17,523 nucleotides of DNA. Source: Pseudomonadota bacterium. Its GTDB lineage: Bacteria; Pseudomonadota; Alphaproteobacteria; Rhizobiales; Hyphomicrobiaceae. A model generated the notes under the pieces. That model was given only the letters and a program-made list of their open reading frames with translations. It did not search any database and had not been told where the DNA came from. Position numbers and translations under genes: made by a program. Location of the stretch: the NCBI GenBank assembly GCA_023423275.1, contig JAFAFW010000084.1:1-17523 (forward strand), read 5' to 3'. Below, one piece after another: positions 7,721-15,404 of the stretch (position 1 is the stretch's first letter; each line of letters begins with the position of its first letter).

Positions 7721-7789
7721 CTTTGCGGCACTATTTGGTCAGTTCATATGCGCTCGGCCTTCCAGCGCTCCATATGGGAAGCCGCCAGG

Positions 7790-8259
7790 CGAAGGGCCGG
7801 TTCAATTCACGGATTACCGGATGCGGCGGCGAGCAATCCCGGCGCCTTTGCACGTCGCATTGCGAAACACCAGAAACACCTGTCTCGTCAAGCCCGCCAT
7901 CAACATGGAAGGCAGCTCTGCATTGTGACTTTCGCGCACCTTCTCGTACGTCGGCGCAATGCGATTGCGTCTGGGCAGACGGAGCCTCCGCAAGTCGCGG
8001 GGAATAATGTCTATATATCTCGGATGAGAGCATAACAGCGGCGACCCCATGAGCAGATCCACGCATTCGCCCGCTGTTATCGATGCCATCAAGTTTCTGC
8101 ATCTCGCCATGTCCGAACGACTGGTGCTCGTACACACTGAGACACGGGCCGTTTCTCGACCCAATTCGCTGAGCTCCCTCGGAATGTGCGGCCGCCCCCC
8201 GGGTCACATGAGGTGAGTCGACGCATGCGAACATCGATGAAAGAAACGTTAAGACTCAG
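7790..8259 (-). pseudogene. hpf: Decayed ribosome hibernation promoting factor gene (hpf relic)
   Basis: HPF dimerises and silences 70S ribosomes in stationary phase and normally lies between rpoN and ptsN. No intact frame exists here, but HPF can be read in pieces on the minus strand. From 8259: CTG-SLNVSFIDV, matching the alphaproteobacterial N-terminus of the type MSLRVSGK.IDVG. In a second frame: HVTRG, then SRNGPCLSVYEHQSFGH and LDGI, matching HVTER, GYSGHVTVE..GSGF and LDSGI. In a third frame: ITAGECVD, RDLRRLRLPRRN (for EKRLRRYKRRL) and MLMAGLTRQVFLVFRNA (for VMLMDLTG.PVLVFRNA). Near 7801-7835 the bases still resemble the codons for YRRxDGNIGWIEP but with small deletions. The linker between the basic helix and the C-terminal domain is about 40 codons short, and the start codon has become CTG. 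Family alignment is from memory. Confidence 0.75.
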
Positions 8260-8354
8260 CCCGATCGAAGTCAACGAAAGCCGTCACACAATCGGCGATT
8301 GAGGTGCGGAACGTGACGGTTGTGTCCGGTTAGACCCGCATCACTGCCCGGCAT

Positions 8355-9893
8355 TCAGGCAAAACTGCTCGCGCTTCGCTCAAACAGCCTTTTTTCCCGG
8401 CGGCGCTGGACCGACGAGGGGATGCGCATGGCTTCGCGATACTTGGCGACGGTCCGCCGCGCGATGTCGATTCCATCCGATTTCAGTTTGTCGACGATCA
8501 TATCGTCGGAGAGAACCATCTGACTGGTCTCGCCGTCGATCATTTGGCGGATCCGGTGCCGCACGGCTTCCGAGGAATGTGCCTCACCATCGCCCGCGGA
8601 CGCGATCGCCGACGTGAAGAAGTATTTGAGCTCGAACACGCCGCGCGGTGTCGCCATGTACTTGTTGGAGGTCACACGGCTGATCGTGGATTCGTGCATC
8701 GAGATCGCTTCGGCGACAGTCTTCAGGTTCAGCGGCCGCAGGTATTGCACACCGTGGGTGAAGAAGCCGTCCTGCTGGCGCACGATCTCTTCGGCGACCC
8801 GCAATATCGTCCTGGCTCGCTGGTCGAGACTCTTCGCCAGCCAATTCGCGGTTTGCAGACAGTTCATCAGATAGGTCTTGTCGTCCGCGGTCCTGGGCGA
8901 ACGCGACACGTGCGAATAGTAGCTGCGATTGACGAGCACGCGCGGCAGCGTGTCGGAATTCAATTCGATGTGCCATCCACCATTTGCGGCAGGCCGGACC
9001 AGAACGTCGGGAACCACCGGTTGCATCTGGACCGATCCGAATTGCAGCCCAGGCTTCGGATTCAGCGCCTTGATCTCGCTGATCATGCTGGCCAGCTCCT
9101 CGGCATCGACGCCGACGATCCGGCGCAGCGCGGGGAGGTTGTGCGAGGCCAATAGCTCCAGGTTGTCAATGACAGCTGCAATCTGCGGATCGTAGCGATT
9201 CTGATCCTTGAGCTGCAGGCCGAGGCATTCGCCCAGACTGCGGGCGCAGACGCCGGGTGGATCGAATGTCTGCAAGGTCGAAAGGACCGCCTCGATCCGG
9301 TCGGTCGACGTGCCGAGCCGATCGGCGACAGCGTCAAGGCTGCCGGTTAGATAGCCCGCCTCATCGACCATATCGATCAGGAACTGTCCGATGAGGCGGT
9401 CGATGGGATCGGTCAGCGCGAGATTGAGCTGGCCGGTCAGATGATCTTTCAGGGAAATGTCAGCCGTCGCAAACGCTTCGAGGTCGACGTCGTCTTCAAA
9501 CCCGCTGTGATTGCGCTGGCGCAGTGAGGCCCAGCCGCTGTCTGCCAGCTCCGGACCGAGATCCGTCGGCGCGGTGTCGGGAAAGACGTTGGTCAGGTCC
9601 GTATCGAGACTTGCTGACGCATCTGTCCCATGATCGGTGAGATTCAGCCACTCTTCGTCCCCGTCGGCGCTGGTGGCGGTCTCTGTGGCCTCAGCGGTGG
9701 CTGGGGAGACATCGGGATCACCGGCGCCGTCGTTCTCGTCCCTTTCCAGCAAGGGATTGCGCTCGAGCTCCGCGTCGATAAAGGCGTTGAGCTCCAAATT
9801 AGAGAATTGCAACAGGCGGATAGCCTGCTGGAGCTGGGGTGTCATCACCAGCTGCTGGCTTTGCCTGACCTCTAATCTGGCGGTAATCGCCAT
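8355..9893 (-). CDS. rpoN: RNA polymerase sigma-54 factor RpoN
   Basis: RpoN directs RNA polymerase to -24/-12 promoters and needs an ATPase activator; in this group it controls nitrogen metabolism and related regulons. The 512-residue protein has the glutamine/leucine-rich region I (LEVRQSQQLVMTPQLQQAIR and LLQFSNLELNAFI), an acidic low-conservation region II (about 50-130, rich in Asp/Glu/Thr), the core-binding domain, the helix-turn-helix (LKTVAEAISMHESTISRVTS) and near the C-terminus the RpoN box ARRTVAKYRE (478-487). Length is usual. It follows lptB by 67 bp on the same strand. The C-terminus ends about 25 residues past the RpoN box, in a basic tail. Confidence 0.97.
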   Translation of the reverse strand: MAITARLEVRQSQQLVMTPQLQQAIRLLQFSNLELNAFIDAELERNPLLERDENDGAGDPDVSPATAEATETATSADGDEEWLNLTDHGTDASASLDTDLTNVFPDTAPTDLGPELADSGWASLRQRNHSGFEDDVDLEAFATADISLKDHLTGQLNLALTDPIDRLIGQFLIDMVDEAGYLTGSLDAVADRLGTSTDRIEAVLSTLQTFDPPGVCARSLGECLGLQLKDQNRYDPQIAAVIDNLELLASHNLPALRRIVGVDAEELASMISEIKALNPKPGLQFGSVQMQPVVPDVLVRPAANGGWHIELNSDTLPRVLVNRSYYSHVSRSPRTADDKTYLMNCLQTANWLAKSLDQRARTILRVAEEIVRQQDGFFTHGVQYLRPLNLKTVAEAISMHESTISRVTSNKYMATPRGVFELKYFFTSAIASAGDGEAHSSEAVRHRIRQMIDGETSQMVLSDDMIVDKLKSDGIDIARRTVAKYREAMRIPSSVQRRREKRLFERSASSFA

Positions 9894-9960
9894 CGCCGCA
9901 GTTACCCTCGACCGTCACTTCTCGCGGGGACAGTTCTCGTCGAGTATGACTTAGACCTGA

Positions 9961-10815
9961 TTAACCGAACATGTCCCCGAGATAGACCCTGCGGACGTCT
10001 TCGTTTTGTATGATTTCCTCCGGGTTACCTTGCGTCAGAACCTGACCGTCGTAAATGATGTATGCGCGATCGATCAGGCTCAATGTCTCCCGCACGTTGT
10101 GGTCGGTGATAAGAACGCCGATGCCCCGCTGGGTCAGGTGCCGAACAAGCTCCTGGATGTCACCCACGGCAATGGGATCGATGCCGGCGAACGGCTCGTC
10201 GAGAAGCATGTAGGATGGGCCGCTGGCAAGGGCTCGGGCGATCTCGCAACGCCGCCGCTCACCGCCGGATAGCGCGATCGACGGCGATTTCCTGAGCCGC
10301 GTGATCTTGAACTCCTCCAGGAGGCTGTCGAGCTTTTCCTTGCGCTGGCGGCGGTTGGGTTCGACCAGCTCGAGGACAGACATGATGTTCTGCTCGACGG
10401 TCAAGCCGCGGAAAATCGACGCTTCCTGCGGCAAATAGCCGATACCCAATCGGGCGCGCCGGTACATGGGCAGCCGGGTCGCGTCACGGCCATCGATGAA
10501 GATCTTTCCTGCATCCGCGGGTACCAAGCCCGTGATCATGTAGAATACGGTGGTCTTGCCCGCGCCGTTCGGTCCGAGCAGTCCGACCGATTCGCCGCGC
10601 CCGACCGCCAGGCTGACGCCTTTCACCACCTTGCGGCTGCGATAGGCCTTTTCGACCTGATGGACGGTCAGCCAGCCATCCTCCGCGAATGGTCCGGAGC
10701 TATGATTGGTCTCGTCGTCTTCGTAGCCGGCGCCGTTGGCGTGGCCGAAGTGGGACTCATGATCGGAAGACGAGGCGGATGCAGAGCGCCGCCGACGCAA
10801 CGGAAACAGTCTCAC
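9961..10815 (-). CDS. lptB: LPS export ABC transporter ATP-binding protein LptB
   Basis: LptB is the ATPase of the LptB2FGC complex that pulls LPS out of the inner membrane. Counting from the GTG at 10815 it has 284 residues: Walker A GPNGAGKTT (81-89), LPQEASIFRGLTVEQNI Q-loop region, signature LSGGERRR (from 182), Walker B YMLLDEP with catalytic Glu207, and the H-loop LITDHNV (His239). The GTG start gives MRLFPLRRRR, with AGGA 8 bases before it, and lies 43 bp after the lptC/A stop; the only upstream ATG (10923) would overlap lptC/A by 65 bp and add Arg/Pro-rich sequence. The N-terminal 45-residue extension before the ABC domain is basic then acidic, as I recall from other Rhizobiales LptB. 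Core family certain; start moderately so. Confidence 0.95.
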   Translation of the reverse strand: MRLFPLRRRRSASASSSDHESHFGHANGAGYEDDETNHSSGPFAEDGWLTVHQVEKAYRSRKVVKGVSLAVGRGESVGLLGPNGAGKTTVFYMITGLVPADAGKIFIDGRDATRLPMYRRARLGIGYLPQEASIFRGLTVEQNIMSVLELVEPNRRQRKEKLDSLLEEFKITRLRKSPSIALSGGERRRCEIARALASGPSYMLLDEPFAGIDPIAVGDIQELVRHLTQRGIGVLITDHNVRETLSLIDRAYIIYDGQVLTQGNPEEIIQNEDVRRVYLGDMFG

Positions 10816-10858
10816 GCTCCGGTCCTGTACTCTCGTCCAATGAGGCCTGCGCCGGAGG

Positions 10859-12865
10859 TCATTGTGTCCTGCCGGGCGTCGTTGTCGTCGAATTCCAGCT
10901 CGATGCGCCGGGCTCGGTGGCACCCGACTTTTCCGCAGCCCCGGCTTTCTCTTTGGCGACTCCGAGCCCGCGCTTCAGGGCCGCCTTGGCGTCCTTGGGA
11001 TAGAACACCGCGCACATTCTGCCACCACACGCCTTGACGGTTTCGCCGTTCGTATTTTTCGCATCACCGATACCCTGCGCGCTGGCGGATGGCGTGTTGG
11101 AGCCGTTGGCCGTTCCCGGTTGACGCCCGGTCTCCATGCGGCTGACGCCGGTCACCATGTCGATCACGAGGCGTGGGCCGCGCACCACGTTGCGCCCCTG
11201 GTTGACGACCACGTCGCCACCGAGAGTGACCGTATTCGCTTTGACGTCGAAGTCAGCCCAATCTCCGGTTGCGCTCTGATCGTTCTTGGACGTCACAACG
11301 ACTTTCTTGCGGGCCTGCACGCGCTGTAGCTGTGCGGATGTCCTGGCGCCTGCTTCCGGCTGCTGCATGAGATTGACGCCGGCCTGCCCGGAGTAGGTCG
11401 CGACCATTTCCACGGTGCGGATCGTGAAGTCACCCTGGACGGCAACCACGTCACCGCGGAATGTCGCCGTATGCGCCTTGTCGTCGACATCGAGGAGGTC
11501 GGCCTCGATATCGATCGGCGCGTTCGGATCGGTTTGGAACCGCAAGCCGACGGATTCCTCGCCAGATTTCGGCTCGGCTTTCCTTGATCGTGTTTCCGGC
11601 TGGTGGAAGCGGGCTGAGATGCGTCCCTGCGGAAGCCATTGGTCGGCCGGTGCGGAAAGCTGCATGGTTCCGTTCTGGCGATCGACGTGCAGCCGGCGCC
11701 CGCGCAAGTTGTTCTTGCCTTGCGTAACGATGACTTCCGGCCCGGTCAGCAGCGCCGTGTTCGCCTTGAAGTCGAGATCGGCGCGGTCGCCGACCGCGTT
11801 GCGATCCGCTCCCGACGTAAAGCCAACGCCGCCCGTCAACGCAGCAGTTTCGTTGACAGGATCGAACTCCGCCATGCGGGCCGTCGCCCGATCGTTGCCG
11901 CGAACGAGAATAACGTCGTCGCGGGCAATCAGCCGTTTCAGGCGGCCGGTGGCTGAGGCTTGTCCCGTCGCCGCACTTGGGCTTGCGCCATCGTAGGCGA
12001 TCTCAAGCTGGCGCGATGTCAGCACCGACCCATCCTGCTCGGCGCGCACGTTGTCGGAGAAGGTCGCAATCTTGCTCGCGTCGTTGATTTTCAGCGTCGG
12101 CGCGGTGACGTCGACGGGTGCATTGCTGTTTCCCATGAAACTCTCGGCGGGCGAACGCTGCGCCTCGCTGTCCGGCTTGGGCTTTCTTTCAGGAGGCCTG
12201 AATCGCGCCGACACACCGTCGGAAAAGATCAGCTCACGCGTTTTTTGCAAGAGCACCATGGAGTTGCCGCGCAGCGAGCCGGTCGGCATGTCGACCGTCA
12301 CCGGTTCGCCGGAAGTGATCCGGCCCTCCTTCATGAAGACCTTGGCACTCGTCAGGCGCGCCGCCATGCCGTCGCTCGATGTGATGTTGATCGACTCGAA
12401 GAGTTCGAGCTGATTGGCCTTGCTGTCGAACAGACCGCGCGGAGACACGAGCTTCGTCACGGTCTTGTTGGGTTGGGCGATGCTCCCCTCGATGTCATTC
12501 AGCTTGATGGGCGCATCCCGAGCGGTCGAGGTTTGCTCGGCCGTACGCGCCGATACCTGAAACCGGCCGCCGTCATCATTGAAGCCCTCATAACGCGGAT
12601 TGTGCATGGTCAGCACATCCGTCGACAGCGCGACCGGACCAACCGTCAGCGTACCCTCGCCAATCTTGATGGAGTGCTGCATGAACAGCCCGTAGGAAGC
12701 GAGCGTCGTCAACGCGACTGCGGGCAGGAGCTTCCTGAGCGCACGCACCATCATGCTGTGCCGGCGCGCCTTCGCGAACGCGGTTTCCCGGTCGCCGCCG
12801 CGGTTAGCCGCAGACGCCGGTCCGGCCGGAAAATCCCGGCCCTGAGCTTCGGTCGCTATGGCCAT
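10859..12865 (-). CDS. Fused LptC-LptA protein: anchored LptC domain plus two OstA/LptA domains
   Basis: LptC is a membrane-anchored and LptA a soluble periplasmic part of the bridge carrying LPS from inner to outer membrane. Here a single 668-residue frame holds both. Residues 30-45 are basic cytoplasmic tail (AFAKARRHSMMVRALRK), 46-62 the transmembrane anchor (LLPAVALTTLASYGLFM), about 65-223 an LptC domain (PRYEGFNDDGGRFQVSA, EGRITSGEPVTVDMPTGSLR). Two tandem OstA domains follow, 249-405 and 449-578, beginning alike (NAPVDVTAPTL and NAPIDIEADLL) and carrying matching motifs (DRADLDFKANTALLTG; DWADFDVKANTVTLGG). The last ends NVVRGPRLVIDMVTGVSRMET, as LptA normally does. A low-complexity tail with a cysteine pair (CGGRMC, 613-618) closes the chain. 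It lies between rnd and lptB, the normal lptC-lptA place. Confidence 0.92.
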   Translation of the reverse strand: MAIATEAQGRDFPAGPASAANRGGDRETAFAKARRHSMMVRALRKLLPAVALTTLASYGLFMQHSIKIGEGTLTVGPVALSTDVLTMHNPRYEGFNDDGGRFQVSARTAEQTSTARDAPIKLNDIEGSIAQPNKTVTKLVSPRGLFDSKANQLELFESINITSSDGMAARLTSAKVFMKEGRITSGEPVTVDMPTGSLRGNSMVLLQKTRELIFSDGVSARFRPPERKPKPDSEAQRSPAESFMGNSNAPVDVTAPTLKINDASKIATFSDNVRAEQDGSVLTSRQLEIAYDGASPSAATGQASATGRLKRLIARDDVILVRGNDRATARMAEFDPVNETAALTGGVGFTSGADRNAVGDRADLDFKANTALLTGPEVIVTQGKNNLRGRRLHVDRQNGTMQLSAPADQWLPQGRISARFHQPETRSRKAEPKSGEESVGLRFQTDPNAPIDIEADLLDVDDKAHTATFRGDVVAVQGDFTIRTVEMVATYSGQAGVNLMQQPEAGARTSAQLQRVQARKKVVVTSKNDQSATGDWADFDVKANTVTLGGDVVVNQGRNVVRGPRLVIDMVTGVSRMETGRQPGTANGSNTPSASAQGIGDAKNTNGETVKACGGRMCAVFYPKDAKAALKRGLGVAKEKAGAAEKSGATEPGASSWNSTTTTPGRTQ

Positions 12866-13011
12866 GCTGCGGGCTCTTCAGCAGTCATTCGGTAGATTCG
12901 CGTCAATGTGCCCATCAAATTGGGAGAGATTGGGACTGTTCCCAGACCGACTGAGCCGGATCACCCCTCAGCATGTATCGGTCAGCCGGCGCCGCGTCCA
13001 CGGCGGGACGG
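12866..13011 (-). promoter_or_regulatory. rnd to lptC/A spacer
   Basis: This 146-bp spacer contains the small hairpin TGGGA-CTGT-TCCCA (12931-12944) and no open frame of note. It may hold an lptC/A promoter or let transcription pass from rnd. No promoter boxes are convincing. Confidence 0.3.
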
Positions 13012-13632
13012 TCAGTGCGCGAAAATATCCACGTCCTCGAAGCCTGCGAGGTCCATGTCGGCCCGCGTCGGCAGGAACCGGAACGCCGCTTCGGCGAATT
13101 CACGGCGATTGTCGCGCTCCAGCATGGCGTCGAGCCGCGCCTTGATGGCATGGAGGTGAAGCACGTCGGACGCCGCGTAGTGCAGTTGCTGTTGGGTGAG
13201 CTCGGTCGCGGCCCAATCGGAGCTTTGCTGCTGTTTGGAAAGCTCGACGCCAATCAGCTCGCTGGCCAGATCCTTCAGGCCGTGGCGGTCAGTGTACGTG
13301 CGTACCAGCTTGGAAACGATCTTGGTGCAGTAGACCGGGTTCGTCCGCACGCCGAGATAGGCCTTCAGGACGGCCAGGTCGAAGCGTGCGAAGTGGAAGA
13401 TTTTCAGGATGTTGTCGTCTTCGAGCAGAGCTTTCAGGCGCGGCGCCTCGTAGCCACCCGCCGAAAGCTGGACGAGATGCGCCGTGTTGTCACCGGCCGA
13501 GAGCTGAACGAGGCACAGGCGATCGCGATTCGGCCGCAGCCCCAGCGTTTCCGTATCGATGGCAACAGAGCCTTTGAAGGTCACGTCCGCCGGCAGATCA
13601 CCCTTGTGCAATTCGATGCGTGGACCGGCCAT
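13012..13632 (-). CDS. rnd: Short ribonuclease D (DEDDy 3'-5' exonuclease)
   Basis: RNase D trims 3' ends of tRNA and other small RNA precursors. The 206-residue protein consists only of the exonuclease domain: Exo I AIDTETLGL (Asp26, Glu28), Exo II IFHFARFDLAVL (Asp85) and Exo III LHYAASDVLHLH (Tyr152, Asp156), the full DEDDy set. It lacks the HRDC domains of the E. coli enzyme, which is usual for the short alphaproteobacterial form encoded before lptC. AAGGCGAG lies close before the ATG at 13632. Confidence 0.93.
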   Translation of the reverse strand: MAGPRIELHKGDLPADVTFKGSVAIDTETLGLRPNRDRLCLVQLSAGDNTAHLVQLSAGGYEAPRLKALLEDDNILKIFHFARFDLAVLKAYLGVRTNPVYCTKIVSKLVRTYTDRHGLKDLASELIGVELSKQQQSSDWAATELTQQQLHYAASDVLHLHAIKARLDAMLERDNRREFAEAAFRFLPTRADMDLAGFEDVDIFAH

Positions 13633-13780
13633 GGCTCGCCTTTCAATGTTGTGGCCCGCCGACCTCGGCGGAACATTCCTGATATCAATAAAATCAGCGC
13701 GTTAATTCATCACCGCGACGCGTGGGCGCGTGTACCAGCCGCCCGATTTGCTGACAACTCTGCGACGATCAAGGTGCCTA

Positions 13781-13802
13781 CATGCCACGTATAACTGGCA
13801 TG
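13781..13802. repeat. Inverted repeat between the CoA-transferase gene and rnd
   Basis: CATGCCA (13781-13787) and TGGCATG (13796-13802) form a 7-bp stem with loop CGTATAAC, 20 bases after the CoA-transferase stop codon on the minus strand. There is no T-tract; it could be a weak terminator or an operator. The rest of the 189-bp spacer 13633-13821 shows nothing I can name. Confidence 0.35.
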
Positions 13803-13821
13803 GCGGTCAACAAAAACGGAA

Positions 13822-14646
13822 TCAGGCCGGGACCTTGGCGTATATCTCAGCATCGGCCCAGCGATCGAATCCATCTTGCGAGCGCGCAGCCTCGACATAG
13901 GCGGCAAGCTTTCCGGCGTCCGCCGGATACGCGCCGGCCAGACCGATCGGCGCGGCACCTCGTGGCACGGCCGCAATCGCAGTGATGTAGAGCGCGGGGA
14001 TCGTGCCAGCGGCCATCCTATCGTCGGTGAGGAAATCCGTGTCCTCGATGCGCTCGACGGTGACCAACGTCGCACGCGCGGCATGCGCCATCAGCATCAA
14101 TTCGCGCCGGACGCCGATCCAGACATTGCCGTGGCGGTCGGCGCATGCGGCATGGAACAGAGCGACATCGGGGGTGATGGCGGGGGCAAGCAGGATCGGA
14201 TCGGCACGCTCGGCGAGCGGATTGTCGATCACCTTCCAATCCGGCCGGTTCTTCAGCAAGTCCGAGCCGAGAACGCCGCGCAAAGGCATGAATGGAATGC
14301 CTTTTTCCGCAGCCTGGAGACCGGCATGGATGACAGGGCAGGTGGCATCCTGCATACGGATCCGCCCCTCGCGCAATGCGGCGGCGAACCGTGGCGGCAG
14401 ACCGTATTCGCCAAATGTCATGGCCGCGGCTTCGACTGATGCCACACAGCCGGCACCGATCAGCCAGTCGGCCTGGAATCCGCCGCTCGGCACTCCGATC
14501 AGATGCAGATCGCGAACACCGCGCCGGATCAGGGTTTTGACCGCCGCCATGGCGCACCCGGAATAATCGGGTGGGACGGCCAGACGTGCGCCGTCGGGGA
14601 TCTGACCGGCAAGCTCATCAAGCTCTACGACCAATGCGTTGACCAT
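13822..14646 (-). CDS. CoA-transferase alpha-type subunit (glutaconate CoA-transferase A-like)
   Basis: Counting from the ATG at 14646 (MVNALVVELDEL), which has CAGGACAAAACG before it, the protein has 274 residues. VPPDYSGCAMAAVKTLIRRG, LHLIGVPSGGFQADWLIGAG and VEAAAMTFGEYGL follow the fold of family I CoA-transferase alpha subunits (GctA/ScoA type), as do IPFMPLRGVLGSD and ADRHGNVWIG. In this family the catalytic glutamate sits in the beta subunit, and no beta subunit gene is next to it here, so it must pair with a product encoded elsewhere or act differently. An upstream ATG at 14706 would add 20 residues without similarity. Substrate cannot be told. Confidence 0.85.
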   Translation of the reverse strand: MVNALVVELDELAGQIPDGARLAVPPDYSGCAMAAVKTLIRRGVRDLHLIGVPSGGFQADWLIGAGCVASVEAAAMTFGEYGLPPRFAAALREGRIRMQDATCPVIHAGLQAAEKGIPFMPLRGVLGSDLLKNRPDWKVIDNPLAERADPILLAPAITPDVALFHAACADRHGNVWIGVRRELMLMAHAARATLVTVERIEDTDFLTDDRMAAGTIPALYITAIAAVPRGAAPIGLAGAYPADAGKLAAYVEAARSQDGFDRWADAEIYAKVPA

Positions 14647-14737
14647 CGTTTTGTCCTGTACCCGCGGGACTGCTTCGACTTTGGCGCGGGTGCAGGCTGC
14701 ACGCAACCCGGCGGTGGCTGATAACAGGAGAGCGCAC

Positions 14738-15163
14738 CTACGCCTGCTGCGGGACCTTCTGATGCCGGGCCTTGGCTGCGCGCTCCAGCGCGGCGCAGGT
14801 GAGCTTGTCCAGCTTCAGCCGGTCCGCGAGCATCTCAAGGAAGCGCGTTTCCTCGACTCTGACCCTTAGATCGGTTGCCGCGACCTCGGCGGCGAACACA
14901 TAGGCGGTCTCGTGCAGCTTTTCGGGCAGCGCCTCGAAGATGATGTCGAGCACGGCCTTGAGGCCGTCCGGCTTGCTGAGCTGCCTGCCGCACTCCTGCG
15001 CTTCGTTTACGAGCCAGTCATGGTTGAAGCCCTCGAACAAGGGCATCTGCTCGACGATCGAGCCGATCCGCGCCAGTTCGTCGTCGGAGATTTTTCGATC
15101 CACGGCGGAGGTCGTGATCATGGCGTAGATCAGTGCTTGTTGCGGTGTCAGGCGAGATGGCAT
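14738..15163 (-). CDS. TerB-like tellurite resistance family protein
   Basis: The 141-residue, largely helical protein begins MPSRLTPQQALIYAMITTSAVDRKISDDELARI. The repeated pattern of an Asp followed by I/V and an acidic Glu helix (VDRKISDDELARI near 21-33 and TDLRVRVEETRFLEML near 97-112) matches the metal-binding helices of the TerB fold. Genuine tellurite resistance is not implied; most chromosomal alphaproteobacterial members stand alone and are uncharacterised. The start at 15163 is preferred over an ATG at 15274 because family similarity begins there and GGGGG lies upstream. Its ATG overlaps the stop codon of a possible 55-codon ORF as TGATG. Confidence 0.85.
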   Translation of the reverse strand: MPSRLTPQQALIYAMITTSAVDRKISDDELARIGSIVEQMPLFEGFNHDWLVNEAQECGRQLSKPDGLKAVLDIIFEALPEKLHETAYVFAAEVAATDLRVRVEETRFLEMLADRLKLDKLTCAALERAAKARHQKVPQQA

Positions 15164-15330
15164 CAAAACCCCCGAGAAAGAAAACACGGTCCGGTATGTA
15201 GAGACGGCGGATGCGGACTTAAAGTGTAACTGCTGGCGCCGTACTCTATCCAATACCAGCCCTGCTGGAGACATCGCAGAACCGCCCCCGGCTGCTTTAT
15301 CGTGGTTTTCCTGGTGACAGGGGTTTCCAT
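15163..15330 (-). CDS. Possible small protein, 55 residues, coupled to the TerB-like gene
   Basis: A frame from ATG 15330 to TGA 15163-15165 encodes METPVTRKTTIKQPGAV followed by LRCLQQGWYWIEYGASSYTL and a Pro/His-rich tail. Its TGA shares one base with the TerB-like ATG (TGATG), a common sign of translational coupling. The first 37 residues look protein-like (aromatic GWYWIEYG core); the tail does not. No family recognised. It lies in a spacer that must also hold the lysK promoter, so chance is a real alternative. Confidence 0.3.
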   Translation of the reverse strand: METPVTRKTTIKQPGAVLRCLQQGWYWIEYGASSYTLSPHPPSLHTGPCFLSRGF

Positions 15331-15404
15331 GTGGGCGGCGCGCACGCTAAAGGTGCAGCCGTCCAGGAACCGGATCGCGCCGTGTTTCGCATTCCACGAG
15401 TTCA

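Noticed and set aside
7731..8234. Open frames of 167 and 116 codons on the minus strand between rpoN and ptsN
   Set aside because: Each contains scattered fragments of HPF in its own frame but neither is a coherent protein; they are accidental open stretches within the hpf relic.
11960..12895. A 311-codon plus-strand frame opposite lptC/A
   Set aside because: It is the antisense shadow of the LptC-LptA gene, rich in Arg and His with no domain.
14738..15163. A tellurite resistance island
   Set aside because: Only a single TerB-like gene is present; no terZ, terC, terD or terA is nearby, so the family name should not be taken as a phenotype.
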